Assembly: GCA_035048495.1 (NCBI GenBank)
Contig: CM068549.1
Coordinates: 8,477,822-8,541,821 of the forward strand
From: Euptelea pleiosperma
Lineage: Eukaryota; Streptophyta; Magnoliopsida; Ranunculales; Eupteleaceae
Reading direction: 5' to 3'
Length of the DNA: 64,000 nucleotides
Positions 45,976 to 56,992 of the stretch are shown in pieces; the first letter of the stretch is position 1, and the number at the start of each line of letters is the position of its first letter. The position numbers and the translations under genes were made by a program. The notes beneath the pieces are model-generated. The model had not been told where the DNA came from, made no database searches, and saw only the letters and a program-made list of their open reading frames with translations.

Positions 45976-48900
45976 TGATATTCACTTAAAAGTGCTTGTT
46001 TTAAGCCATTATCCTTTAGCGTTATCACACTCTCCTACGTTAAACTTCGCTATTTATCCACTTTTCTATGTCAATCTCTTTCATTGCGTAGAACACACTT
46101 TTCTGGACGAAATGGTATATTTGCATGCATTAAACGTATTTCTGAAAGTCTAGATATGAAGCCGTTTTGATTAAGTCTCATTACGTGCTTCTCGTTATTG
46201 TAGGAAACCCGATCGGGCAATTTTCGAGACTTGCGGACCCAGGATCAACCATTGAAGCCCACTATCAAAGCTTAAAGAGCCAACAGGCTATGACTAGAAG
46301 ATACAGGCCAAGTACGGATCAAGTCAGAGGATCATAGAGCCAGATAAAGAACCAATAGAGAGGCAAAGTTGAAGACTAAGAGACGGGCCAAAGCCAAAGG
46401 ACATAAAATGACGGTTTACGTGATTGGTGAAGCCAATTGAAGATTACACTGAAGATCAGGGTTCACGACTCTTCTGCCAGCTTTGTTGCCTTTATTTTGT
46501 GTTATTTTCTCTCTCATCTCTCCTAATTCTCTCTCCTCTCTCCTAATTTTATCTCCATCTCACTAGACCCTAGCATCTAACCCTTAGATCATATCATCAT
46601 ACCATTAGATCATCATATCCCCCTTCCGATCCTCAAATCGACCACCCCAATCCTCAGATCGATCATCCTAACCTTCGATCTCCTCTCCTCTAGTTCTATC
46701 CCATCTCCCATAGCTTTTCCACCGTTAGATCTTCCATTGGACCGTTAGATCTTTCCAGATCTGACAGTTCGCCTATCTTGGCCATCCACCCATTCATTCC
46801 ACGGACCGATTAAAAGAATGGCCCACAAGTAACTTGGCCAAACAGTCCACAAAGCCTATGGCCAAGTGGCCGACAAGCCTCCAAAACTCGAGTCCATGGC
46901 CCACGGTCTTCACTCACATAAAGCCCTTCATTCTCAATCCCCAAAAGCCAAACAACCCCCTTAAAACCCACTAACAAAATCCACAACCCAACTAACAAGC
47001 CCTTGGCTTCTCAAGTGTGGCCCAAGGCCCAAAGCCCATGCAACCTCTTTTTTACCCATCTCCCATGCAAGAACCGAACCCCCACCTTGACTACCTCACC
47101 AAATCCAATTCAATCCCACACCGTTGGATCTTACTAGATCCCACGGTTCTTATCACTAACAACCTTCACAAAGATCTCCAAAAATAATGGATCTCCACGG
47201 TTTCTAAAACTGTGTTGACTCTTTCCTTATTCTCCCATATATCCATCTCAACCCATTCCCCTTGGCCATAAAGAAAAGAAGAGCCGTGGGTTCCTCCCCA
47301 CAATCTCCTTCTTCATCTTTCCGGCAACCAAACCCGCAACTCCTTTCCACCACTCCCGTCGGGTTGCTCCATTAGCTTCATGGCTGGACTGTACCACCCT
47401 TCACCAACAAAGTTCCCCCCCCCCTCTTCTTCTTCCTCCTTCTTTCTTCTTCTTCTACATCTTCTCAAGGTGCTTACCTTGCTCTCTTGCGCCTTTTTGC
47501 GACCTGCAATACCATTACCGGAGTTGCAGGTCAACTCCGGTCATCTTCATCTTCATCTTCTCTGCTACCACCAAACCACCAACAACTTCTATTCTCCTTG
47601 GACGTGGACCAACGACCTGCAACTTGGCAGCATCTTCACCACTTCCTATAACCGGAGCCCCCTCCTTGCTACTGCACTTGCTATGCGCCTCCTCAAGGTG
47701 CTGCTCTTCTCCATTGCAACTCACGGTGGTGCTCCCTCACCAGACCACCATTAACGCCGGAGCAATCTGCTTCCTCACCATTCACATCATTGTTGCAAAC
47801 CAGCAACTACTTCCCGTGCATAGTCTTCTCCTCTTCTGTTCTGCACCATTACAGCTCTCCTAGACCGCCTTCATCACCATTTAGCACCTGCAACTCAGGT
47901 TGCCGATCCAACCTCCATTACCGGAGTTGCAGACCTGCAACTCCGGTCGGATCCCATTTTTTTCACCTCCGTGTGGATCTCCAGCCCTTGCCTTGCACAG
48001 CAACCCTGCAAATCAGTTAGGCACACCACCATGTGCATCGCATCGCTCCAGTACACCACCAGTGCAGATCAGCGTCCACCATTGGAGCTCCTTTCCACCT
48101 CCCATACCGGAGTTGCAGACCTGCAACTCCGGTCGGGTTACCTATTCCCTTCCTTTTCTCCATCAATAACCTACTGGCTGGATCTCTAACTCCATTCGAA
48201 TCCCCATCTCCTCCACCCATTCTATCACCATTCACGGCCTGAACCTGCAAACTCCGGTGATCACCGACAACCATTTTCGCCGAACACGCTCCCTTCCTTA
48301 TTGCTGGTGTGCCTCCTCTTTCCCCTCTCTCATCTCTGATGCTCCATCACCAAGTCCAGCCACCGATTCGCACACATGCCGGACTGTAACTCCGTTGAAA
48401 ATAGCAAGCCACCAAAGATTACAGTTGTTGACGGCTAGAACTCTATCTCCTCCGTTGTGCACACATGCACAACCAGCAACTCAGTTGCATTCTCCTCCAA
48501 AGTGGTTGTGGACCTCCACTCACAGTCCCTCAACCTTCCTTGGGAGCGCCTGATTGAGCACCACTCCTCCTCTCCATGCACTACTAGGCCAGCCAGCGTC
48601 ATGCACTCATGTTCGACCAATGCTCGAGCCATAGCCACATCCCTACTCATGTGCACATCATCACATGGTCGATCACCATGGCCTATCTTATGGCCGGATC
48701 CGATCATGGTAAGTGCTTGCAAGGTACCTTCCTTTCTCTTACTATCTCTCTCTAGGCTCTCTCTCTAGAAACATGTTCTCTTTCTAGGGTTCATTTTCTC
48801 TCTCTAGGGTTAGTGAGATTCTCTCTCTAGAATCCCCAGGCTGATCGCCTTTTTGCACCACTGACTCCGTTCGGTGAATGCAAGAGGGTGAGTTTTTCTC

Positions 48901-49358
48901 TCACCTCTACCTTGTCGGCCGGTAAACGACCGAGGTGTGAAAATCTCTCTCTACCTTCTTCCTCTCTCTCTAAAAATTTCTCTTTACATGTTTTCTTACA
49001 TGCTTTCTAGAATAGATTTACCGCTTTATTTATTTCTGTCATTTATTTCATGTAAGCAACAGTTTGATTAATGCAATTTGATTTCGATAATTTTAGTCTT
49101 CTCTGGATCTTATTTGGATGTGTTTTAAATCGACTCGCCCTTCTCATCTCTTCCATCATTCTCCTTTTTCTCTTGTATATTATCTATCATTTTATGTTCT
49201 TATTCGCGCTAATCCGACTAATCCCGAGTGCGGATCGACATCCGACACGAATCCCTATACAAAAGTTCATATTTTACAGGTTAAAAGTCTCGGATAATTA
49301 CAAATATTGTTGATTCTAGGGTTTCCGTAACCAACGACGCGGAAAAACCCTACTATCA
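45976..49358 (+). mobile_element. Athila solo LTR (3.4 kb, long type)
   Basis: Starts tgatattcactt and ends atca at 49358. The perfect 5-bp duplication atggc lies at 45971-45975 and 49359-49363. It contains a tRNA-like segment (46415-46480), a CTTC-rich tract (47424-47460), three palindromes (47517-47541, 47920-47947, 48106-48133), CT-rich tracts (48740-48980) and the U5 hairpin (49322-49344). The many proline/serine/cysteine-rich frames inside are by-products of the palindromes and CT tracts. Confidence 0.95.
47517..48133. repeat. Three LTR palindromes in one solo LTR
   Basis: 47517-47541 has arms ACCGGAGTTG and CAACTCCGGT with a 5-base spacer. 47920-47947 and 48106-48133 each have perfect 13-bp arms ACCGGAGTTGCAG and CTGCAACTCCGGT with spacer AC. 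The last two are identical over 28 bp although their surroundings differ. Confidence 0.92.
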
Positions 49359-49363
49359 ATGGC

Positions 49364-49995
49364 GTTGAAATTCAAAATTGAAAATTTCAAAAACGGAAAA
49401 AACCAAATTTAACGGCCATTTTTTTCTACAAAATTTTCCAGAATTTAATGACTTAAAATGATTAAACGGCCGTTAAATTCAAAGCGTCAAAATGAGTTTT
49501 AACATTTTTTACGGTAACAGGCTTGGGGCGTTACCGTTTAAATGGCCGTTTTGACGCTTGTAAAATGGACCTCAATCTAGATATATGGCTGCTTATAAAA
49601 TTAGAAAAAAAAAAAAGGGAATTTTTGATGTACCCCCCCATGTTATCTTTGAAATTTGACATACCCCCCCACACTTTAAAAAAGCTGACATACCCCCCTA
49701 TGACTTGGTCCATGGTCAGTTGACCTGAGTTGACCACAATATTTCACATTGAAAGACAGAAATACTCTTGTCTTCAACCATGGAACAAGGGTTTGGATCA
49801 AAACCAAACCCCCAAATCAAATGGATGTGGTGGACGGCAAGCCAAGAAATACCAATGGGTTAGTTGTCCATCATCGGAGACCAACTCACCGGAGTCTCAT
49901 GCCGGTCATCTACCACTACGGCGAAAATTTAAAAACCCATTGGTATTCGGAGTTTCACTTTTTTTTTTCTTTTTTGAAACACCAACTTAAAAAAA
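49364..49995. other. Host repeat and dispersed CCCCCC repeat
   Basis: 49364-49560 continues the repeat around the solo LTR (aacggccgttaaatt; hairpin 49511-49537). 49615-49702 contains three copies of gacatacccccc-type sequence with poly-A before them, a pattern typical of dispersed plant repeats. 49960-49998 has T and A runs. There is no gene; the 86-codon frame at 49730 has no motif. Confidence 0.5.
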
Positions 49996-50204
49996 AAAAC
50001 TTCTAGGGCTGAAGTGGCATTGTAATACAAATATTAAGCTTTGAATCTTCTGAATCTTTTTGGGCTTTTAGCCAAATAAATAACAAACAGTGTCATGTAG
50101 GTGAGACGGGCTATGGTTTGAAACTATTGCCCATTTCAGCCTTTTTTACTATTTTATACTGATTTTACCCTTCGGTAGGGCTCGTCTATAACAAAAGGGT
50201 TAAA

Positions 50205-50520
50205 ACCCCTTTTGAACCAAGAAAAACTCTCCCTCCCTTCGTCTCTAGCTCTCTCTCAGGCGCTCCCTCCGTGTCGCCGGTTGTCTAACTCTCTCTCCGT
50301 CTCCCTCTCCCCCAAACCTCTTCCTTCCTCTCTGTCTTTCCCTCCCCCATACCAGTTGCCCCCTCTCTCTCTCTCTCTCCGGTGTTTCTCACCCCAAGGC
50401 TGAGGGCTACCATGGCAACTCTGGTGAAAACTCTATTCCAAGCCGAATCGTTAGTGATCTTAGAAGGTATGCTCTATGGCAACTCCGGCGAAAACTCTAT
50501 TTCAAGCTCTTTGGTTGATG
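50205..50520 (+). other. CT-rich leader-like stretch and 64-bp duplication
   Basis: 50220-50400 is CT-rich like a plant 5' UTR. It is followed by atggcaactctggtgaaaac (50412) and, 64 bases later, by atggcaactccggcgaaaac (50476), two copies of a 36-bp segment. The first copy opens 19 codons running into a gtatgc that looks like a splice donor. No downstream exon is recognised. The ggcaactccgg string is also half of the Athila LTR palindrome, so an LTR origin is possible. Confidence 0.4.
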
Positions 50521-53500
50521 TTCATGCATTTTTTTTGTTTCGTTTTCTTTGATTTTAGGGTTTACAATCCTTAAATAATACACAAAAGATAGTTAACCAT
50601 GATTTTGTTCTCTTATTGTTACTGTAGTAGCCTCTTAAGGCTCATCACTAGACAAAACTTGAGCCCTGAATCATGTGTTTGAGCCAAAGCTAGATAATTT
50701 TAGTTCAGCACAGCTCATTTATTCTCCTACCTTTGTATAACTGTAATCCTCAAATGTAGTGAGTGTCAACGGGACAGATTTGGTTGGGTATTGGGAGAAA
50801 TTTTCTTGAGAGGTGCAATTGCATGTGGAGTTCATATAAAACCCCCACGTGGTGCACAAATCAATAGGAAAACACAAAAGAGAAGAAGCTAAAACTCATA
50901 AATAATTCAACATCAAAAAATTTATTATAGATTCAGGGATAATTTTTATGTCTAAAAAGCTTGCTATGCCATACAAAAAATGGGTAGGACTCGTCCTGTT
51001 CTTTCAGCTTACCTATAAGGAGATCTCACCACTAAGTGAAAACAACAAATCAGAAACAAGCAAACCAGAGATTGAAAAACAAAAAATATGGTTAAAAGTG
51101 TAAAAAAGACTCCAAAGTTGGGTGCATATAACTCAGAAAGGACATGTGGAAAGGAGAAAATAAATTTCTTTTAAACGTGACAAGTAGAAAGGATCAATAA
51201 TATGGGCAATAATATGAATAACCCCTTGTGCAATTTGATTGTGCACATCAACTTGCCAAATCAAAGTCTAGGCTTTAGAACAAAATCATTGCCAAAATTC
51301 ATGTCACTGAAAAAGCTTACAGTGAAGAAGCTGTCAACATTTTTATCAATAGATGCTCATAAATACCATATTCCTTTGATGCATTGTAGTTTCACCGTAG
51401 CCTATGAGTTACAATTATGCATTATGAAGAGAATTCTATAAAATATATAAACAAAGTAGAGGAGAGAAGCGCCTCATCTTGTGCCTTAGCATTTAAAAAA
51501 AATGGATATATCTAGAAGAAAAACATTTCTAGACCCCACAAGCACACAAAAACATGGATCAAAACTACCACCATGCAAGCAATTAATCCACTTTCAACAC
51601 CGCTACATGTTCTTGAAAAAAAATCCTGAACAAACGACCTAATTGAAAAGTCACTCTTTCAATTGTACCTGTCACCTTTATTTATGACTTGGTATATCCA
51701 CTCACTTGTAAGTTATTCATCTCAAGGAAGAGATCTTGTTATCGTGATTGGTTAAGTGAGGATTATTAAAGTAGAACCAGAAGTGAACAAAGTATAATTT
51801 TAATTCCAAAAATTAATAACATAGAGGTGAGTAAACTTACATTGTAGACCAACTATTGTGCATATTGTTTGTGCTTGTAAATCTGATTTCTCTGTAAATC
51901 TGAGGTTTTGTGGTTTTTTTTTATTAATCTGATTTCAATGTATTGTTGTAAATTTAATTTCTATTTATTAATTTAATTTTTTTGTGGGGTTTTATTTTTC
52001 TATGTATCTTCGTCCGCATATCTTCCTTTTGGGGTTTCTTGAGGTCTCATCTTTGTACATCACTCATCTTAATACTAATTTTTTTTGTATTAGTCTGTGT
52101 TCTGATCTTTGTGTTTTCTGCATTTGCTTTTTGAACCAAGTAAGCTGCATCTGCTTTTGAATCATTTATGCCATACAGAAATAGATAAAATTTGGGATTT
52201 GTTTATGCCATACAGAATCATTTATGCCGTATAGAAACAGATAAATTTTGAATCATTTATAATAAACATCAAAATTTTGTTGATCTGTATATTTTTGTGA
52301 GGAGTTGTTGTTGATCGGTATCTTTTAGTTAGGTGGCATCTTTTTGTTGATATGTATCCTTTTGTTGGATTTGTTAAAACCAAACAGGTTAGGGATTTGA
52401 ATCATTGAAATGAAAAAGAGAAAATTGAATCTTTTTATTGGTCAGCATCTTTGTTAGGTAGCATTTAGCATCTTATATCTGTAATGCTTTCTCAATCTCA
52501 GCCTAGTCTGAGGCTAGATTTTCAACACTCGAATCTGAAACTTTTTTACTTGTGTCAAGCTTGGTCAATCTTTAGCAGCTCCGCAAATATGAGTTGTGAA
52601 TTTGATATAAGTGTCCATGGAAGTTCAGCAATGAGTAGAATGTCTGTGGATTTGGTTACATGGAAGTTCAACAAGTGTCCATGTAAGTGTTCACTTCAGC
52701 AAGTTCAGCAAGTGTCCATGTACCCAAAGGAGTGATGCTCTTACTCTTCCAACAAATTAGATAGCTGCATGCCATACCACCTCACCACTTCGTTACTTTG
52801 CATTGTAGTTGCTTGGTTACATGGAAGTTCACCAAGTGTCCATGGAAGTCATGAACATAGCAGTTCAGCAAATATGTCTCCATAGCCACCCATGTTATTA
52901 TAAATCAAACCTTTGGAGTTGAGAGAAAACCCCATACTCGAAGGCATACATAATTCAGCTGCACCATTTTAGAACCTTGTTTCTTGGAATCATAGACTAG
53001 TTTAAAAAGATATCTCTAGTCTCACGACGGTCCTCAACTGCAACATCACAATTGATATTTTTTTAAGAGATTTTGTGGATGATCACACGAAAGCTGAGAA
53101 TGAGCAACAATGTTCTTACCGTAGTGTTCTTCTCAAGATGGTCAATGATTTATAGATTGGAGTTTCTTAGAGTAAATTTTATGGCTGGTTTTGTTGTGGC
53201 TCACAAGTTGACAACAGTGCTATCTCACTGCTTGTTTCTTAAAGTCTTAACACTTAAGAAATGCTAAGTTTGCTGTGCAAGATATATAACTAAGGAAACA
53301 AGCTACCTGCTAATATCCATTGCTACATCTTGTGCAAGAGTCAGTCTACTTCATGACCGCCGAATTATTTACAAATATCCATTCAGTTGTTGTACTTCAG
53401 AAAATTGAAAACTTTTTACATTTTCATGGGACAGGTTAGTTCAAAAAATTGAAAATTGAGACATGTTACTTAAAAAAAATTGAATATTCATGAGACGAGT

Positions 53501-53994
53501 TGCTTCAAAAAATGCCTTAAAGGAATTGATACTTCAAACTATGGGGTTTATCCCACCCCTTAGTCGGTATATATACACCAACAATCACCCTGATTTGTAA
53601 TCTCTAACCATTAGGTAGTGTTTTTTTTATAGACAGCTTTTAGTACTTTTTATGACGTGCTTATAGACCTGATTTGTAATCTCTAATCTCAACCGTTGTT
53701 AACCAACTACATATAACTGGTTCTTTTCCATGGAGGAATGTGTAGACCTTTCTCTTTTAGTGACTGTTTAGTAGTTGGGCAGATGGGAGAGATTATCTTG
53801 AGAGTTGTGTATACGTTGATGTAGACCTTGCCAACTCAAACTGAGATTTGAAATCTATGTCTATTATCAACCTCACTGAATCGCTATTCTCATCCTTCAT
53901 CATTATACCTATGTACTCATAATCACCTGTACAACCAAAAAAATTATAAAAACACAGAAAATCAAAAATGGGTATTGAAGAAAAGTGAAATAAA
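50521..53994. other. AT-rich interval, no gene recognised
   Basis: Short frames only, with no known motif. 52620-52860 repeats the phrases ggttacatggaagttca and caagtgtccatg several times (for example 52656-52683 and 52813-52841), suggesting local duplication. 53950-53994 leads into the LTR; gtcta (53995-53999) is the presumed left target duplication of element B. Confidence 0.45.
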
Positions 53995-55091
53995 GTCTAT
54001 GAAAGTAGGAATTTTCCGCGTCGTTGGTTACGGAAACCCTAGAATCAACAATTTTTGTAATTATCCGAATCTTGTTCACTCAAATCCTGCAAAAATCACA
54101 GGGTTGTATAGTGGCTCGTGTCGGGTATCGTCCGCACTCGGGGTTAGTGTGCATAATTCAACGACATGAAATGACGGATTTTTATCAAGAAAACGTGGAG
54201 AGGAGAGAATGGTGATGGATTTAAAACATTCTTAGTGATTTTTAGAGAGAGAAATTACCACAAACAATCAAAAACACAACAGTAAACTAACAAATGCAAA
54301 AATAATAATTTTATTCATCCTCAATGAGTCTTACAAAATCAAATTAAATTCAAAAATTAACCTAGAAAGCCATAAAAATTAGAGAGAGAAATGAGAAAAT
54401 GTAGAGAGAGAAATATCGAAGAAGGCTATCCTAGAGAGAGAAAATATGGGGGAGAGAGAAAGTGGAGAGATCTAGAGAGAGAGAAAAGACTAGGGAGAGA
54501 AATTAGAGAGGGAAAACTAAAGTTTAGAGAGAGAGAGTGAGATTTACCATGTTGGAGATTACCAATGGTGAAGGTGGATGGATCACGGGCAAAGGGATGG
54601 CCGTGAGGTGGAGCGTCATCTTGCCTCAAGTGTAAGTGAATACCAACCTATCGGCAAGTGGAGGATTTTTGGTTCCCTTCCTCTTCTTCTCTTCGTTCCT
54701 CCTTTTCTCTCCCTTGTTTTTTTTTTTTTTTTTTCTTCTTTTGGAAGAACGGCTTGGAGAATAAGTGGTGGACGGCTGGAGGTTTTGAAAGCTTCTTTTT
54801 TTTTTTTAAGAAAAAACGTGGGGGTGAGAAGATGAATGAAGAAGGAGGCGTGGAGTGATAGATGAGGACGCGGGAAGAGAGATGACGGATTGAGGGGTAT
54901 TGGGCCGTGTAAAGGGGTAGCGCACCAACAGCAAAAAAACGGTAGTGATTTCTTGCTGGTTTAGGCAGTATGAGGTCTTTCGATTGAGATGCAGCGGTGT
55001 GGAGAGAAAGATCAGTTGGCAAGAGAAGTGTGGGGGAGTTCTAGCATGTGAGAGAGAGGAGAGAGAGAGGGAACGTGGGGAGGAGAGGCCG

Positions 55092-55293
55092 ACCGGAGTT
55101 GCAGGTCTGCAACTCCGGTGATGAAAGTTCACTCCGGTTGCAACGTGGTGCAGCCTTGCTGTTTTTGAGCAGCAAGGTGGGAGAGGAAGATTAGTGGCAG
55201 CACTGGAAGACCTCCTGCTGGCGCGTGGATGAAAAGCACAAGAGATGTGCGGTCGTTAATGGAGGTCGCCGGAGTTGCAACCTGCAACTCCGG
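55092..55293. repeat. Two LTR palindromes in element B LTR
   Basis: 55092-55119 has perfect 13-bp arms (ACCGGAGTTGCAG and CTGCAACTCCGGT, spacer GT). 55269-55293 has 11-bp arms (CCGGAGTTGCA and TGCAACTCCGG). Confidence 0.92.
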
Positions 55294-55645
55294 TGATCTT
55301 GAAAAAAATTTTTTTTTTTTTTTTTTTTTTTTCTTTTTAAGAAATGGTGGAAAGTGAGGTCGGCTGAGAAGGAGGAGGAGGAAAGGGGCGGCTGAGGAAG
55401 AGGAGGAAGAAAGGGGCTGCTGGTTTTGATGGAGGGAATGAGGAGTTGAAGTTAGGGGCGGTGGTGTAGTCCGTGGAGGAGCGCTGGTGACAGCCCCTTG
55501 AAGCCTGCCAGTATGGACGTGGAGATGGTGGCTGAATGGTAACGGCTGCAAGTGCCAGTGGTTTCAGGTTCATGAGGGGGCAACAACGGGAGTGGCAGGA
55601 CGCAGCAACGGCTTCCTATCTTCTTCCTTTCCTCTTTTCCTTTCT

Positions 55646-55676
<31 letters not shown>

Positions 55677-56462
55677 GGGTGAAAGAGATAATGGGAGAGG
55701 AGAAGAGAAGACGTGGGCGAGATGAAGAGGAGGGCAGCTTTCCAAGGAAATGAGAGGGAATCCGAGAGGGCCAAAACGGCAATGGTTGCTGCCTTTGTAT
55801 AGGAACCGTTGGGTTTCCTTCCATCTTTTTTTGTGTAGGAATAATAGAAACCCCTGGTTTCTAAAACTTTCCCTCATTCTTTTGGTAGAATCGTGGGTTC
55901 CTAGATTAGAAACCCACGATTTCTAAAAGTTTACTTTCCACAAAAAGTTTTTCCAGCCTTTGTATAGAACTGTGGGTTCCTAACTTAGAAACCCATGGTT
56001 TCAAAAAAATGTAAATACCTCCACATTTTTAGAAAAAAATTCCTTTCTTGAAAAATGCTTTGATTCTAAAATCTTTTCAAAATTTTCTCCTTTCCTTCTT
56101 TAGTAGCCATTTCCTATTCATGCTAGGGATGTGGGTCCTACTGAATGGTTGGGCCATGGGTAATGGGCCCGCACTTCATCTTGGCTTAGACCCATAAGAT
56201 TGAACATGAAGTGATGAGGGCCATTGGATTTATGAGATGGTGAGGGGGATGGTTGGGGGACTGACTGAGTGATTGTATGGTAGAGATGGACGTTGATGAT
56301 CGAGTGATGGAAATTGGCCAAGGTAGGCCGTAGAATTGAGTGATTGAGGGAAGGGAGAGGATCGGATGATGTGGATTTGAGAGTAGAGAGAGAATGATGA
56401 TTTGGAGAGAGAAATGAGAGAGGAGAGAGAAAATATTACAAAATAAAGAGAAAAAAAATGCT

Positions 56463-56537
56463 AGCAGAGGGTCATGAACCCTGGTCTTTGACTTGGTCTT
56501 CTGTATGCTTTACCAACTGAGCAAGTCCTCATCATAT
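56463..56537 (-). other. tRNA-like segment in element B LTR
   Basis: On the minus strand TTGCTCAGTTGGTAAAGC (A-box-like, ending at 56524) is followed about 30 bases later by GGGTTCATGACCC (B-box-like, about 56469-56481). It is nearly identical to 44625-44692 and shared in weaker form by the other Athila LTRs. Confidence 0.65.
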
Positions 56538-56980
56538 GTTAGTTGATAAGCTTTAATCTCCTTAGTCTCTCCTTTGAGGGCTTGTCTCTCCTTCTCTCTT
56601 AATCGTCTCTCGGGCTTTTCTGACTCTCTAGCTCTCCCAGCATTTGGCATGTATCTTCTTATCCTCAGCCTGTTGGTTATTGTGCTTTGGTCCTAGACTC
56701 TGACAGTCAGTTGTGGGCCCGCATTCTCGAGAGTTGTCCCATCGGGGTTTCCTGCGACAGAAGAAGCGCGTAATGAGACTTTATCAGAACGGCTTAATAT
56801 TTAGACTTCCAAAAATGTGTTTAATGCATGCAAATATACCATTTCGTCCAGAAAAGTGTGTTTTACGCAATGAGATAGACTCTTACGTAGAAAAGTGGAT
56901 AATTAGAGCAGTTTTACGTAGGAGAGTGCGATACGCTAACAGGATAAGTGCTTAAAATAAGCACTTTTGAGCGAATATCA

Positions 56981-56992
56981 CAACCCCCAACC
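56981..56992 (-). promoter_or_regulatory. Polypurine tract of element B
   Basis: The minus strand reads tggttgggggttg against the LTR start, matching 28963-28974. It primes plus-strand DNA synthesis. Confidence 0.82.

Larger units (their letters stand above)
54000..56980 (-). repeat. 3' LTR of Athila element B (3.0 kb)
   Basis: TG at 54000 (tgaaagtagg) and CA at 56980 (gcgaatatca). It shares its last 230 bp nearly unchanged with the solo LTR at 15236-17839. It contains the U5 hairpin (54013-54036), AG-rich tracts (54370-54540), two palindromes, several poly-T runs (54717, 55306, 55651) and a well-kept tRNA-like segment (56463-56537). Confidence 0.93.
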
